Assembly (NCBI RefSeq): GCF_027105095.1 | Contig: NZ_CP114278.1 | Span: 186,001 to 250,000, forward strand | Reading direction: 5' to 3' | Source: Brevundimonas vesicularis | GTDB lineage: Bacteria > Pseudomonadota > Alphaproteobacteria > Caulobacterales > Caulobacteraceae | Length of the DNA stretch: 64,000 nt | Shown here: in pieces, positions 36,555 to 46,010 of the stretch | Position numbering within the stretch: position 1 is the stretch's first letter | Layout of the letters: every line of letters begins with the position of its first letter | Position numbers and translations under genes: made by a program | The notes under the pieces: generated by a model | The model's database searches: none | What the model saw: only the letters and a program-made list of their open reading frames with translations | Told to the model about the DNA's origin: nothing

Positions 36555-37826
36555 TGACGTGACCCCCGTTTCTCATCCAGCCATAACGAGAGTCCTTTGC
36601 TGATCTGAACTGGGGTTGGTGGGGTTGGCAAGAGGCCGGTCAGCGCAGCCTTCAACCAGCGCAGCGGACCGGCCGATCTGTCCGTTGAGCGCATCTGCGT
36701 AAGCCTGCGGCGTCAGCCATCCCAGCTTCGAGTGCGGCCGGGTTTCGTTGTAGTCGCGCCGCCAGGTTTCGAGCACGGCACGGGCGTGCGGCAGGGACCG
36801 GAACAGCGTCTCGTTCAGCAGTTCGTCGCGCAGGCGGCCATTGAAGCTCTCGTTGAAGCCGTTCTGCTGGGGCTTGCCCGGCGCGATGTAATGCCAGCCC
36901 ACGCCGGTGCCGTCGGCCCAGGCCAGGATGGCGTTGGACGTATATTCCGTGCCGTTGTCGCTGATGATCGTCTCGGGGCGCCCGCGTCGCAGGATGATGG
37001 CGTCCAGTTCGCGCGCCACCCGCCGGCCCGACAGCGAGGTGTCGGCGACGAGTCCGAGGCACTCACGTGTGCAGTTGTCGATCACCGTCAGGATGCGGAA
37101 GCGCCGCCCGTCGGTCATCTGATCGGACACGAAGTCCAGCGACCAGCGCTGGTTCGCGACCAGAGGAATCTCCAGCGGCCGCCTTGTGCCCATCGCGCGT
37201 TTGCGCCCGCCGCGCCGACGCACCGTCAGCTTTTCCTCGCGGTAGATCCGCTGGACCCGCTTCTTGTTGACCGCATGGCCCTCGCGCCGGAGCATCACGT
37301 GCAGACGACGATAGCCGAACCGCCGACGCTCCTGGGCCAGGGCCTTCAGCCGATCGCGCAGGGTGCCATCGTCCGGTCGTGTCGCCTGATAGCGCACGCT
37401 CGTCCGATCAATGCCCAGCACCCGGCAGGCCCGCCGTTCGCTCATCTCGTAGGCCGACTGCAGGTGCGCCGCCGCCTCTCGATGCGCAGCGGGCGTCACC
37501 ACTTTTTTCCCAGCAGATCCTTCAGCGCGACGTTGTCCAGCATCGAGTCCGCCAGCATCCGTTTCAGCTTGGCGTTCTCGTCTTCCAGCGCTTTCAGACG
37601 ACGGGCCTCCGACACGTCCATGCCGCCATACTTGGCCTTCCACTTGTAGAAGGTCGGCGAGCTCAGCCCGTGCTTCCTGCACAGGTCCGCCACCGGGACA
37701 CCGGCCTCCTGCTCGCGCAAGATTCCGATGATCTGCTCTTCCGTGAACCGTGATCGCTTCATTCTGTCCGTCCTTTCGAGGGGCGGACTCTAGCTATTCC
37801 TGGAGGAGTTTCAGGGGGTCACGTCA
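36555..37826 (-). mobile_element. IS3-family element nested in the IS5 element (1272 bp)
   Basis: Perfect 13-base terminal inverted repeats TGACGTGACCCCC bound the element, and a 4-base target duplication CACG flanks it (36551-36554 and 37827-37830). The host IS5 transposase frame is restored when the element is removed, which fixes the borders to the base. Confidence 0.92.
36573..37762 (-). CDS. IS3-family transposase OrfAB (programmed -1 frameshift)
   Basis: OrfA (37762 to 37496, 88 residues) has the HTH region [20 protein letters not shown] and a leucine-zipper-like tail. OrfB in the -1 frame ends at 36573 and carries the HTH_21-like region [16 protein letters not shown] and the rve integrase core with the DDE residues in [23 protein letters not shown] and [18 protein letters not shown]. 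The frames overlap at the slippery heptamer A AAA AAG (37502-37508), in phase just before the OrfA stop. The fused product is about 396 residues. It appears intact, and it is the most recent insertion at this locus. Confidence 0.9.
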
Positions 37827-37921
37827 CACGCCTCTAGGCTTGTTGGGGAGCAACGGCGCGATCACGCGCCATTCGAAGTCGGTCAGGTCATATCGGCTCA
37901 TGCCGTCCCTGAATCAGATTT

Positions 37922-38749
37922 TCATGTGGTTTGAAAGTCGTGCTTGTCACGAGCTTCGACAAGCACCTTGCTGGTGAAATCCCGAACTAATCGTAGCACT
38001 TCGTCTGGCATCTCACGGTGCGGCATGTGATGACAATCGGTAAGCAGCACTTCCTGCGCGCCACCGCCAGCCAAGGCCGCGATGCGATCTGGGTGTGCCC
38101 GCGATCCATATTCGTCAAGATCGCCATGCAAGGCGAGGATCGGGCAATTTAGCCGGCGCAGGTCATCATCAAGGCACCAATCCGCGAAAGCAGGTGCAAG
38201 CCACGTCTCGATCCACGCATCAAGGACCCATAGCGTCTTACCACCATGATATCGGGCGAGGCGTCCTATCTGCTTCTCGTCTCGAAACATCTCCCGCGCC
38301 TGTTCGATACCGGCAATCGTCCTATCCTCGACAAATGCTTGGGCGGCGAGAGTGATCACAGCATCAGTTTCGGTCGCAAATGTCGCGCCAGAAGCAATCG
38401 CCATTCCACCCCCAACGCTATGTCCGAACAGAATCATGTGATCGACCGCGAACGCCTCCCGAATATGGGCAAGTCCAGCAGATGCTTCGTTCCGGACGAA
38501 ATCTGGCTCCAACTTTCTCGGATTTGGGTCGGACCTGCCAAAACCAAGCCGATCATATGCAATTACGGGACGGCCTGTGGCCGCAGCCAGCTTGCATGGA
38601 AAATCCCGCCATTGGTCTACGGAGCCCAAACTGTCGTGGAATAAGATTATCGGTGGTGCTTCTGGCCTTCCCACCGACCCCCAAAAGCGAGCGAACAGAC
38701 GGCCATCAGGTGTCTCGATAAACGTATCAGTCGGTTTCGAATTATTCAT
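37922..38749 (-). CDS. Alpha/beta hydrolase fold protein
   Basis: This 275-residue protein has the alpha/beta hydrolase layout: oxyanion region IILFHDSLGSVDQWRDFP, nucleophile elbow GHSVGGG (Ser) near residue 113, acid in LHGDLDEYGS and catalytic histidine in DCHHMPHREMPDEV. There is no signal peptide, so it is cytoplasmic. The substrate is unknown; such proteins act on esters, epoxides, halides or other small molecules. Its stop codon is only a few bases from the end of the disrupted IS5 element, so the last residues may have changed. Base composition is somewhat less GC-rich than the flanking core genes. Confidence 0.85.
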   Translation of the reverse strand: MNNSKPTDTFIETPDGRLFARFWGSVGRPEAPPIILFHDSLGSVDQWRDFPCKLAAATGRPVIAYDRLGFGRSDPNPRKLEPDFVRNEASAGLAHIREAFAVDHMILFGHSVGGGMAIASGATFATETDAVITLAAQAFVEDRTIAGIEQAREMFRDEKQIGRLARYHGGKTLWVLDAWIETWLAPAFADWCLDDDLRRLNCPILALHGDLDEYGSRAHPDRIAALAGGGAQEVLLTDCHHMPHREMPDEVLRLVRDFTSKVLVEARDKHDFQTT

Positions 38750-38851
38750 AAACCCCGCTTAGCACGCTCATCCCTCAGGTAAATCGATAGCCATGCTGCC
38801 TCGGCCGCCCGTTGAAATTTTTATGGGTTCACGGCCTAATCGAACAGGTCG

Positions 38852-39109
38852 ATGTCGGCTCAAGACACTGCTGCGATTCTCCTGCTCGCTCGCCACCTGG
38901 ATGTGGAAGAGCCTTCGCCTGGGCAATCCAAATGGACGGATATCAAGGCGGCCATCGACGGCCTGAGCGATGATCGCCTTGATGCATCGATCCGCTATTT
39001 CGGTCAGGCGGGCTCGCCAGTTACCGCCCGCGCGGCTGAGATGCTGACGGATTTGATGATGGCGAGGATGGTCCGCCTATGGGGCGTGTCGAGATCGGAG
39101 CGACAATAG
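38852..39109 (+). CDS. Hypothetical protein, 85 residues
   Basis: This small ORF lies between the hydrolase and the second IS5 copy. It encodes a mostly helical, charged protein (MSAQDTAAILLLARHLDVEE, ending MVRLWGVSRSERQ). I do not recognise a family. There is no signal peptide or membrane segment, and only a weak ribosome-binding site. It may be a real island gene or a remnant. Confidence 0.45.
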   Translation: MSAQDTAAILLLARHLDVEEPSPGQSKWTDIKAAIDGLSDDRLDASIRYFGQAGSPVTARAAEMLTDLMMARMVRLWGVSRSERQ

Positions 39110-39179
39110 CGCTTCGGACTGGGCGCGGTACAGAGGGTGTCAGTATGAAGCCTTCTTGCGAGACAACGGCCTGACCCTA

Positions 39180-40007
39180 GGCTCAGGACTCATAGCCAGA
39201 ACAGCACTGTGGCGGCGAGGGCTATGGCGGACAGGAAGACGGTCGGGCAGCGATCGTAGCGAGTGGCGACCCGTCGCCAGTCTTTCAGGCGGCCAAACAT
39301 GATTTCGATCCGGTTTCGCCGCTTGTAGCGTCGCTTGTCGTAGCGGATGGGTTCGGTCCGGGATTTGCGGCCAGGGATGCACGGCGTGATCCCCCTGGCC
39401 TGCAAGGCGTCCCGGAACCAGTCGGCGTCGTAGCCCCGGTCCCCCAGCAGCCACTGGGCGCGGGGCAGACTGTCCACGAGAGCGGCAGCGCCGATGTAGT
39501 CGCTGACCTGACCCGCTGTCATGAAGAGGCTGATGGGCCTTCCGTTGACGTCTGTCACGGCGTGAAGCTTGGTGTTCATGCCGCCTTTCGTGCGTCCGAT
39601 CAGCCGCCCGAGGCCCCCTTTTTTACCGCGAGGCTCGAAGCCGTGCGGTGCGCCTTCAGATAGGTCGCGTCGATCATGACAGTCCGACGTTCGGTCTGGG
39701 CGCCGGACAGGCCCTCCATCATCCGGACGAAGACGCCCGCCTCGCTCCACCGCTTCCAGCGATTGTAGAGCGTCTTGTGCGGCCCATAGGCCGACGGCGC
39801 ATCCCGCCAGCGCAGGCCGTTGCGGTTGACGAAGATGATCCCGCTCAATACCCGGCGGTCGTCAACGCGCGGCTTGCCGTGGCTCTTGGGGAAGAAGGGC
39901 TCCAGCCGAGCCATCTGCTCGTCCGTCAGCCAATACAGGTCGCTCATATCCAGACTCCTCAGGAGCCTGAATCAGATCGCACGCCTCACTTCAATGGGTC
40001 CTGAGCC
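39180..40007 (-). mobile_element. IS5-family element, copy 2 (828 bp)
   Basis: Same length and structure as the element at 32295-33122, with inverted ends GGCTCAGGACTCAT and GGCTCAGGACCCAT. The copies differ at many positions, so they are related but not recent duplicates. TA is present on both outer sides as a possible short target duplication. The element cuts an oleate hydratase gene on its right. Confidence 0.85.
39190..39947 (-). CDS. IS5-family transposase OrfAB (programmed -1 frameshift), copy 2
   Basis: OrfA (39947 to 39600) begins MSDLYWLTDEQMARLEPFFP and includes VMIDATYLKAH. OrfB, in the -1 frame, ends at 39190 and includes GDRGYDADWFRDALQARG and RRNRIEIMFGRLKDW. The heptamer A AAA AAG is at 39618-39624. 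Compared with copy 1 there are scattered substitutions (for example SAYGPHK for AAYWPHK) but no stop codon, so both copies could still make transposase. Confidence 0.85.
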
Positions 40008-40379
40008 TACATCACCGCCTTCTTCATGCCGCGCCAGGTCGGCGATCGGCCCGACGTGGTGCCGGAGGGAGCGGTCAACTTCGCCTTCATTGGCCAGTTC
40101 GCGGAATCCAGACAACGCGACTGCATCTTCACCACCGAATATTCGGTGCGTACGCCGATGGAGGCCGTTTATACGTTGATGAATGTCGAACGCGGCGTGC
40201 CGGAAGTGTTCAACTCCACCTATGACATTCGGACCCTGCTCGCCGCCATCACGCCTCTTCGGGATGGCGAAGGCATAGAAGTTCCCGGCCCCGCCTTCCT
40301 GCGCAAACTGCTGATGAAGAAGCTTGAAGGCACCGAGATTGCGAAACTGATCGAGGAGTTTCACCTGATATCGGAGTGA
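40008..40379 (+). pseudogene. Oleate hydratase, C-terminal remnant
   Basis: The open frame runs from the IS edge: [20 protein letters not shown], then [34 protein letters not shown] and [13 protein letters not shown]. This is the C-terminal end of oleate hydratase (myosin-cross-reactive antigen family), an FAD enzyme that adds water to cis-9 double bonds of fatty acids and protects against unsaturated fatty acid stress. Only about 123 of roughly 650 residues remain. The N-terminal part is not on the other side of the IS. It could be transcribed from the IS but cannot be functional. Confidence 0.85.
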
Positions 40380-40414
40380 GCGAAGCGCGACGTCGTCGCG
40401 AAAGAAGGTGAAGA

Positions 40415-42859
40415 ATGACCAACGACGATCGCCGCAGCGGCCCCGCCGCAGGCCGGCGACATCACCATCCTAAGGGATCGGACGGCGCGACGCCGGCCGG
40501 CCCGCCCCTGCGCGATCCGGTCTGCGGCATGGCGGTCGATCCCGCGACCGCCGTTCATACGGAGCACGAGGGTCGGCGCTTCTTCTTCTGCTCGTCAGGC
40601 TGCAAGGCGAAGTTCGTTGCCGATCCGCACCGCTATGCGTCATCGGCCGGCCAGAACAACGCCTTGAGCGCCGATGACCGTCCGCATGCCCGCCCCCATC
40701 CGCACGGAAAACCTGCAAGCCGAAACACGGCGTCGGCATCCATGGACGTGATCTGGACCTGTCCGATGCATCCGGAAATTCGCCGCGACGCGCCGGGAAG
40801 CTGCCCGATCTGCGGCATGGCGCTGGAGCCTCTGGTCGCGACGGCGGACCTCGGCCTAAGTCCCGAGCTGGCCGACATGACGCGGCGGTTCTGGATCGGT
40901 CTGGCGCTGGCTCTTCCGGTCTTTCTGCTGGAAATGGGCGCTCACCTGGTCCCGGCGCTGCACCATCTCGTGCCGATGCGCGTCTCTGTCTGGATTCAGT
41001 TCGTCCTGGCGACGCCGGTGGTCCTCTGGGCGGGATGGCCGTTCTTCGAACGCGGCTGGGCCTCGCTGGCGAACCGCAATCTCAACATGTTCACCCTGAT
41101 CGCCATGGGAACAGGCGTCGCCTGGGTCTACAGCGTCGTCGCGACCCTGGCGCCGCACCTCTTCCCCCGGGCCTTCCGCACCGCCGACGGCGCGGTCCCG
41201 GTCTATTTCGAGGCGGCCGCCGTCATCACGGTTCTGGTGCTGCTCGGCCAGGTGTTGGAGTTGCGCGCCCGCGAACAGACCTCCGGCGCGATCCGCGCTT
41301 TGCTCGACCTCGCACCGAAGACCGCGCGGAGGATCGGACGGGACGGTCGGGAGGAGGATGTGCCGATCGACGCCGTCGCCATCGGCGACAGGCTCAGGAT
41401 CCGGCCCGGCGAAACCGTGCCGGTCGACGGGGTGGTCGAGGAGGGGCGCTCGTCGATCGACGAATCCATGGTGACCGGAGAATCCATGCCGGTCACCCGC
41501 ACGGCCGGCCAGGCCGTGACCGGAGGCACGTTGAACCAGACGGGAGCGCTCATCATCCGCGCGGAAAAGGTCGGGCGCGACACCATGCTGGCCCGGATCG
41601 TCCAGATGGTGGCCGATGCGCAGCGGTCGCGTGCGCCGATCCAGCGCATGGCGGACAGGGTTTCGGGATGGTTCGTCCCGATCGTCATCGCCATCGCCCT
41701 GTCGGCGTTCACGGCATGGGCGATCTGGGGGCCGGAACCTCGCCTCGCCCATGGTCTGATCGCCGCCGTCTCCGTCCTGATCATCGCCTGTCCATGCGCC
41801 CTCGGGCTCGCGACGCCGATGTCGATCATGGTCGGCGTCGGCAAGGGCGCGGCCAGCGGCGTTCTGATCCGAAACGCCGAGGCGCTCGAACGGATGGAGA
41901 CGGTCGACACCCTGGTGGTGGACAAGACCGGCACCCTGACCGAAGGCCGGCCGTCAGTGGTCCGGATCGTCGCCGCGCCCGGCTTCGGCGAGGAGCCCCT
42001 CCTGCGCTTCGCCGCCGGGGTGGAAAAGGCGTCGGAGCACCCGCTCGCCCGGGCGATCGTCGCCGCGGCCGAACAACGCCGCATTCCGATACCCGAGGTG
42101 TCCGACTTCGATTCGCCGATCGGCCAGGGGGCGACCGGTCTTGTGGACGGGCAGTTCGTCCTTCTCGGCGGCGCGGCCTTCCTTGCGGAACACGGCGTCG
42201 ATACGGCCGCGCTCGCGCGGGAGGCGGACGCTCTGAGACGCGACGGCGCCAGCGCCATCTACATCGCCATCGACCGCGCGCTCGGCGGGGTCTTCGCCAT
42301 CGCCGATCCGATCAAGGCCACGACGCCGGCGGCGCTGAAGGCCTTGCACGGCGAGGGCATCCGCATCGTCATGCTGACCGGCGACAATCGCACGACCGCC
42401 GAGGCGGTCGCCCGCGAGCTCGGCATCGACGACGTCGAGGCCGATGTGCTGCCCGACCAGAAGGCGGCGGTCGTCGCACGGTTGAGGGCTCAAGGCAGGG
42501 TGGTCGCCATGGCGGGCGACGGCGTCAACGACGCGCCCGCGCTCGCCGCCGCCGATGTCGGAATCGCCATGGGCTCGGGCACGGACGTGGCGATCGAAAG
42601 CGCCGGCGTGACACTGTTGAGGGGCGATCTGACCGGCATCGTCCGGGCGCGGCGCCTGTCGCGGGCGACCATGGCCAACATCCGGCAGAACCTGGCTTTC
42701 GCCTTCCTCTACAACGCCGCCGGCGTGCCGATCGCGGCGGGGGCGCTCTATCCGGTGTTCGGCCTGCTGCTGTCGCCGGTCATCGCCGCCGCGGCCATGG
42801 CTCTCTCGTCGGTCAGCGTGATCGGCAATGCGCTTCGGCTGCGGACCACGAGGATATGA
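40415..42859 (+). CDS. copA: Copper-type P1B ATPase with YHS and heavy-metal-binding domains
   Basis: This 814-residue heavy-metal efflux ATPase starts with a His-rich stretch (RRHHHPK), a YHS domain ([33 protein letters not shown]), a second His-rich linker and an HMBD motif ([20 protein letters not shown]). About eight membrane helices surround the actuator TGES motif, the CPC metal site ([13 protein letters not shown]), the phosphorylation site DKTGTLTEG, the SEHPLARAI nucleotide motif, MLTGDN and [13 protein letters not shown] together with Asn/Tyr in [13 protein letters not shown] points to Cu(I) or Ag(I) export. The usual N-terminal CXXC HMA domain is absent, replaced by YHS and HMBD as in SilP/CopA2-like pumps. 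It stands alone without cueR, copB or silE genes. Confidence 0.93.
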   Translation: MTNDDRRSGPAAGRRHHHPKGSDGATPAGPPLRDPVCGMAVDPATAVHTEHEGRRFFFCSSGCKAKFVADPHRYASSAGQNNALSADDRPHARPHPHGKPASRNTASASMDVIWTCPMHPEIRRDAPGSCPICGMALEPLVATADLGLSPELADMTRRFWIGLALALPVFLLEMGAHLVPALHHLVPMRVSVWIQFVLATPVVLWAGWPFFERGWASLANRNLNMFTLIAMGTGVAWVYSVVATLAPHLFPRAFRTADGAVPVYFEAAAVITVLVLLGQVLELRAREQTSGAIRALLDLAPKTARRIGRDGREEDVPIDAVAIGDRLRIRPGETVPVDGVVEEGRSSIDESMVTGESMPVTRTAGQAVTGGTLNQTGALIIRAEKVGRDTMLARIVQMVADAQRSRAPIQRMADRVSGWFVPIVIAIALSAFTAWAIWGPEPRLAHGLIAAVSVLIIACPCALGLATPMSIMVGVGKGAASGVLIRNAEALERMETVDTLVVDKTGTLTEGRPSVVRIVAAPGFGEEPLLRFAAGVEKASEHPLARAIVAAAEQRRIPIPEVSDFDSPIGQGATGLVDGQFVLLGGAAFLAEHGVDTAALAREADALRRDGASAIYIAIDRALGGVFAIADPIKATTPAALKALHGEGIRIVMLTGDNRTTAEAVARELGIDDVEADVLPDQKAAVVARLRAQGRVVAMAGDGVNDAPALAAADVGIAMGSGTDVAIESAGVTLLRGDLTGIVRARRLSRATMANIRQNLAFAFLYNAAGVPIAAGALYPVFGLLLSPVIAAAAMALSSVSVIGNALRLRTTRI

Positions 42860-42950
42860 CGGACGCGGCTCTCGCCGGAGTGGAACGGCGAGGACCAAAC
42901 ACCTATCGTCAGCCAGACCGGTCGAAACGGTGCGGCGCTTGAGGATGGCA

Positions 42951-43697
42951 ATGGACGTGTCGATGCAGATCATCCGGTCCGAACTGGCGCCCCTGGGACG
43001 GTTGCGCGTGGCGATCAATCTCGGCAATCCAGTCTTGGCGCAGAGGGCGGCGGACGGGGCTCTCGCCGGCGTGTCTGTCGATCTCGCCTGGGAGATCGCT
43101 GTGCGCCTCGGCGTGGAGATGGAGCTGTCGAACCTCGCCACGGCGGGGGCGGCGGTGGCGGCGCTTCAGGATCAGGCCTGCGATCTCGCCTTCCTCGCAA
43201 TCGATCCGGATCGTCGCGCCGTCCTGGACTATACCGCGCCCTACGTCCGGATCGAAGCCTCCTATCTGGTTCCCTCCGAGTCCCGCTTCCGCTCCGTCCG
43301 CGACGTGGACGTCGCGGATGTGACGATCGCGTCGGGCCTGAACACCGCCTACGATCTCTTTCTCAACCGCTCGCTGAAACAGGCCCGACGGATTCATACG
43401 CCCTCCTCCCAGGCGGCCGTCGCCCTCTTCCTGGAGGGCGGCGCAGACGTCTGCGCCGGTGTGCGCCAGACGCTCGAGGCGGCGGCGCACGACCGGGCCG
43501 GCGTCCGCCTGCTCCCGGACAGTTTCCAGGCCATCGAGCAGGCCGTCGCCCTCCCCCGCGAGCGGCCTCACGGGCGCGGTTTCCTGGAGGCGCTTCTCAA
43601 AGATCTGGTCGCCTCCGGCTTCGTCGCCCGAAGGCTGGTCGCCAGCGGACAGGACGCCGCCCTCGCGATCGGTCCGGGACGCCCGGCGCCGGTCTAG
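42951..43697 (+). CDS. Solute-binding (SBP_bac_3-like) domain protein without signal peptide
   Basis: The 248-residue protein is a bilobed family-3 solute-binding domain: GRLRVAINLGNPVLAQRAAD, ALAGVSVDLAWEIAVRLGVE, DLAFLAIDPDRRAVLDYTAP and GLNTAYDLFLNRSLKQA. Such domains bind amino acids or similar solutes in the periplasm for ABC importers. No signal peptide is visible from any plausible start (42828, 42945 or 42951); 42951 has a well placed GAGG. No permease or ATPase gene for an importer is adjacent. It may be a cytoplasmic sensor or an inactive remnant that lost its signal sequence. It begins about 90 bases after the copper ATPase gene on the same strand. Confidence 0.75.
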   Translation: MDVSMQIIRSELAPLGRLRVAINLGNPVLAQRAADGALAGVSVDLAWEIAVRLGVEMELSNLATAGAAVAALQDQACDLAFLAIDPDRRAVLDYTAPYVRIEASYLVPSESRFRSVRDVDVADVTIASGLNTAYDLFLNRSLKQARRIHTPSSQAAVALFLEGGADVCAGVRQTLEAAAHDRAGVRLLPDSFQAIEQAVALPRERPHGRGFLEALLKDLVASGFVARRLVASGQDAALAIGPGRPAPV

Positions 43698-43728
43698 GCG
43701 GCGGCGGGCGATCATTCCCCGCCGTGGC

Positions 43729-44850
43729 TCACGCTCCGGTCGAGGGCGCTCCGGACGGCCGGGTGAAGCGCCACCACGCCACGCCGCCGTAAAGGAGGAT
43801 GAGGCCCAGGAGGTTGAGAACCTCCCGCCCCTGTTCGACGAGGCCGGCCCCCATCTGGTTCACCCCGACCATGAGATGGATTCCGGGCGTCGTGGGCAGC
43901 AGTCGGGCGAGGAAGGCGAGCCAGGTCGGCGTCGCCTCCGCGGGCCAGGACAGTCCAGCGAGAAAGAAGATGACCAGGGAGGTGCCCATGAGCAGTTGCA
44001 GGGGCCGCTCGCGGGTGCGGAAGACGCTCGCAAGGGCGAGCGCCGCTGCAACCGTCGCCGCCACGAAGAGGCTGCCGGCCACGATCAGCGTTCCGGGCGC
44101 GGCGGCGGCCCGTGGATAGTCTTGGAACCAGAAGACGAAGCCGGCGTAGTAGGCGACGTCGATCCAGCCGATGACGAAGAAGGCGAGCGCGACGCCGAGG
44201 AGACGACGGGACGCAAACCGAAGCCGCCCCCCCTCGCCACGCAGGGTGGCCGCCAGCATCGCCAGTCCCATCAGCAGCGTCTGATGAATGATGAGGAAGC
44301 CGACGCCCGGAAAGACGGTGCTGCCGTATCCTTCGCGGGTGTTGAACAGCGGGCGCGCGATCACCGACAGGGCCGGCGGCGCCGGCGCGCCCTGCGCCAT
44401 CGCCTGATCGACGGCGGCCTCGCCCGCCTCGGCCGTGATCGCCGCGCCTATGCCGGCCAGCGCCGTGCTGCTGCGCAGCAGATAGGCGCCGTTGCCATAG
44501 AGGGCCACCGTCCCTTGCCCGCCGGTCAGGATGCGACGTTCGAACCCCGCAGGCACGACGACGATCGCCCCCGCCCCTCTCGTCCGCAACCAGTCGTCCG
44601 CCGCCTCGGGCGACGGCAGGCGGGCGACGAGATCCGCCTGCTGCAGACCCGAGAGCTTGTGCACCAGCGAACGGCTGGCCCCGGTGTTGTCCAGATCCAC
44701 CACGGCGACCGGGATCCGGACGGCGACCTCGCCGGAATAGGCGGAAGGGTAGAAGAAGGAATAGAGGATCGTCGACACCACGATCAGCATGAAGGCCGAC
44801 CGGTCGGCGAGGACCGCGCGAAACGTCGCGATGAAGGCCCGGCCGATCAA
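43729..44850 (-). CDS. ABC-2 type permease, second subunit of efflux operon
   Basis: This 373-residue membrane protein follows the ABC-2/YhiB-YhgE pattern. It has one N-terminal helix (LIVVSTILYSFFYPSAYSGE), then a large extracytoplasmic domain (VRIPVAVVDLDNTGASRSLV; AGAIVVVPAGFERRILTG), and five C-terminal helices (VGFLIIHQTLLMGLAMLAATL onwards). The start is a TTG at 44848-44850 overlapping the upstream stop codon in TTGA, indicating translational coupling; longer starts overlap the upstream gene. It forms a pair with the next permease in a TolC-HlyD-ABC2-ABC2 export operon. No ATP-binding subunit is encoded in the operon, so none is needed or it is supplied elsewhere. Confidence 0.85.
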   Translation of the reverse strand: MIGRAFIATFRAVLADRSAFMLIVVSTILYSFFYPSAYSGEVAVRIPVAVVDLDNTGASRSLVHKLSGLQQADLVARLPSPEAADDWLRTRGAGAIVVVPAGFERRILTGGQGTVALYGNGAYLLRSSTALAGIGAAITAEAGEAAVDQAMAQGAPAPPALSVIARPLFNTREGYGSTVFPGVGFLIIHQTLLMGLAMLAATLRGEGGRLRFASRRLLGVALAFFVIGWIDVAYYAGFVFWFQDYPRAAAAPGTLIVAGSLFVAATVAAALALASVFRTRERPLQLLMGTSLVIFFLAGLSWPAEATPTWLAFLARLLPTTPGIHLMVGVNQMGAGLVEQGREVLNLLGLILLYGGVAWWRFTRPSGAPSTGA

Positions 44851-46010
44851 CGTCGCCCCCAGACATCGGGTTTGCGGGAGGCGGCCAGATATTGCGGCAG
44901 GCCCAGCCCGAACCCCACGACCGCGAAGGTCATCAGGATCAGCAGCAGGTTGACCGACATCGCCGCGGGCGCGCCCATCATCCATTGTTCGGCGACGAGA
45001 CGGGCGAAGGTGGTGTAGGGCAGAAGCGCGCTCCAGACGCGCGCGAAGGCCGAAGCGGATTCGATTGGAAAGACGGCCCCGGCGAAGGCGAAGGAGGCGC
45101 CCGCATAGAGGGCGGTCATGGACAGCGCCTGCCCCATGGACAGCGTCAGGCCGACGATCAGCGTGGCCATACCCGCATAAGCGAGATAGAGGCCGACATA
45201 GCCCGCCAGGAGCAGGCCGACGCTGCCTTCAACCGGCCAGCCGCGAAACGCCGCGAGATAGATGGTCGCCAGGGCGCCCCAGACGAGAAAGATCGCCACA
45301 TAGGGCGCGATCTTGCCCACGACCGCCGCAGCGGCCTCGCGCGGCGGCCCGGCCAGCCAGCCGCCGATCGTCCCGTCTCGCAGTTCGCGTCCCAGGGCGC
45401 TGACGACCGCCACCATGAACAGCAGATGCAGCAAGGCCGGGTGGATCAGGGCGACCAGTTGCAGCTCGTAGCTGGCCTGGGGATTGTAGAGGATGCGGCT
45501 CTGGACCTGGATCGGCGCCGGCCGCACCCGGCCCGGGCCGAGGATCGCCGCGCTCTGTTGCGCGGCCAGGGTCCGTGCCTGGCTCTGGATCACGGCGCCG
45601 ACCTCGCGCAGCACTGACCCCGAGGGCGTGGAGTAGCTGGCGTTGTAGAAGACCAGCACCCTGCCCGCCTCGCCGCGCAGCACCGCGCGTTCGAGCCCTT
45701 GCGGCAGCATGACGATCGCATAGGCGCGGTTGGACCGCACCACGCTCTCGGCCTCGGCCATATCCTTGGGGCGGGCCGCCACGTGCAGGCCGGGCGAGGC
45801 GTCCAGACGACGAACCAGATCGCGAGCGACGCTTCCGCCGTCGGCGTCGACGACGGCGACCGGCAGATCGCGCATAACCCCCGCCGACATCTGCACGGCG
45901 ACGAGGGCGAGAAGCGCCAGCGGTAGCCAGACGACGAGGAACAGATCCCAGAAGCTCCCGCGCAGAAAGGCGATCTCGCGTCGGGCGCCGGCGAGAAACG
46001 CCGCGATCAT
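44847..46010 (-). CDS. ABC-2 type permease, first subunit of efflux operon
   Basis: This 387-residue protein has the same layout as its partner: first helix FWDLFLVVWLPLALLALVAV, periplasmic domain with LPVAVVDADGGSVARDLVRR and YAIVMLPQGLERAVL, then five or six helices from LIHPALLHLLFMVAVVSALG to the C-terminus. The LGRELRDGTIGGWL loop is typical of ABC-2 permeases of the YhhJ/YhiI systems. It overlaps the HlyD gene by four bases and the second permease by four bases. Together they should export a drug, lipid or metabolite. Confidence 0.87.
   Translation of the reverse strand: MIAAFLAGARREIAFLRGSFWDLFLVVWLPLALLALVAVQMSAGVMRDLPVAVVDADGGSVARDLVRRLDASPGLHVAARPKDMAEAESVVRSNRAYAIVMLPQGLERAVLRGEAGRVLVFYNASYSTPSGSVLREVGAVIQSQARTLAAQQSAAILGPGRVRPAPIQVQSRILYNPQASYELQLVALIHPALLHLLFMVAVVSALGRELRDGTIGGWLAGPPREAAAAVVGKIAPYVAIFLVWGALATIYLAAFRGWPVEGSVGLLLAGYVGLYLAYAGMATLIVGLTLSMGQALSMTALYAGASFAFAGAVFPIESASAFARVWSALLPYTTFARLVAEQWMMGAPAAMSVNLLLILMTFAVVGFGLGLPQYLAASRKPDVWGRR

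Larger units (their letters stand above)
35859..37901 (-). pseudogene. IS5-family transposase, second type, split by an IS3 element
   Basis: The 5' part starts at 37901 (MSRYDLTDFEWRVIAPLLPN, then KPRGV) and resumes at 36550 with PRVDDRRVLNGIFWVLRSGAPW after the IS3 insertion. Removing the insert and one CACG copy restores KPRGVPRVDDRRV exactly. A TGA at 36407-36409 stands where the family has Trp (KAGV-stop-DRMMDAI). A -1 shift at AAAAAGG near 36307-36316 would be the normal programmed frameshift before GDRDHCLGRS. The DDE parts IQMIDSTSIRAHQ, DKAYDADR and RERNLIERFFSKLKH remain. The gene is dead because of the insertion and the nonsense codon. Confidence 0.85.
35869..37915 (-). mobile_element. 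IS5-family element, second type, interrupted
   Basis: The borders are approximate. Imperfect inverted ends GACTCATAAACG (left) and GATTCAGGGACG (right, inverted) match at 8 of 12 positions. No target duplication was recognised. About 1.27 kb of the interval is the nested IS3 element. The left end lies immediately after the DUF3597 gene and the right end just beyond the alpha/beta hydrolase stop codon. Confidence 0.65.

Noticed and set aside
32295..40007. Composite transposon bounded by the two IS5 copies
   Set aside because: The copies are clearly diverged, and no shared target duplication flanks the outer ends. The enclosed genes look like leftovers of several events.
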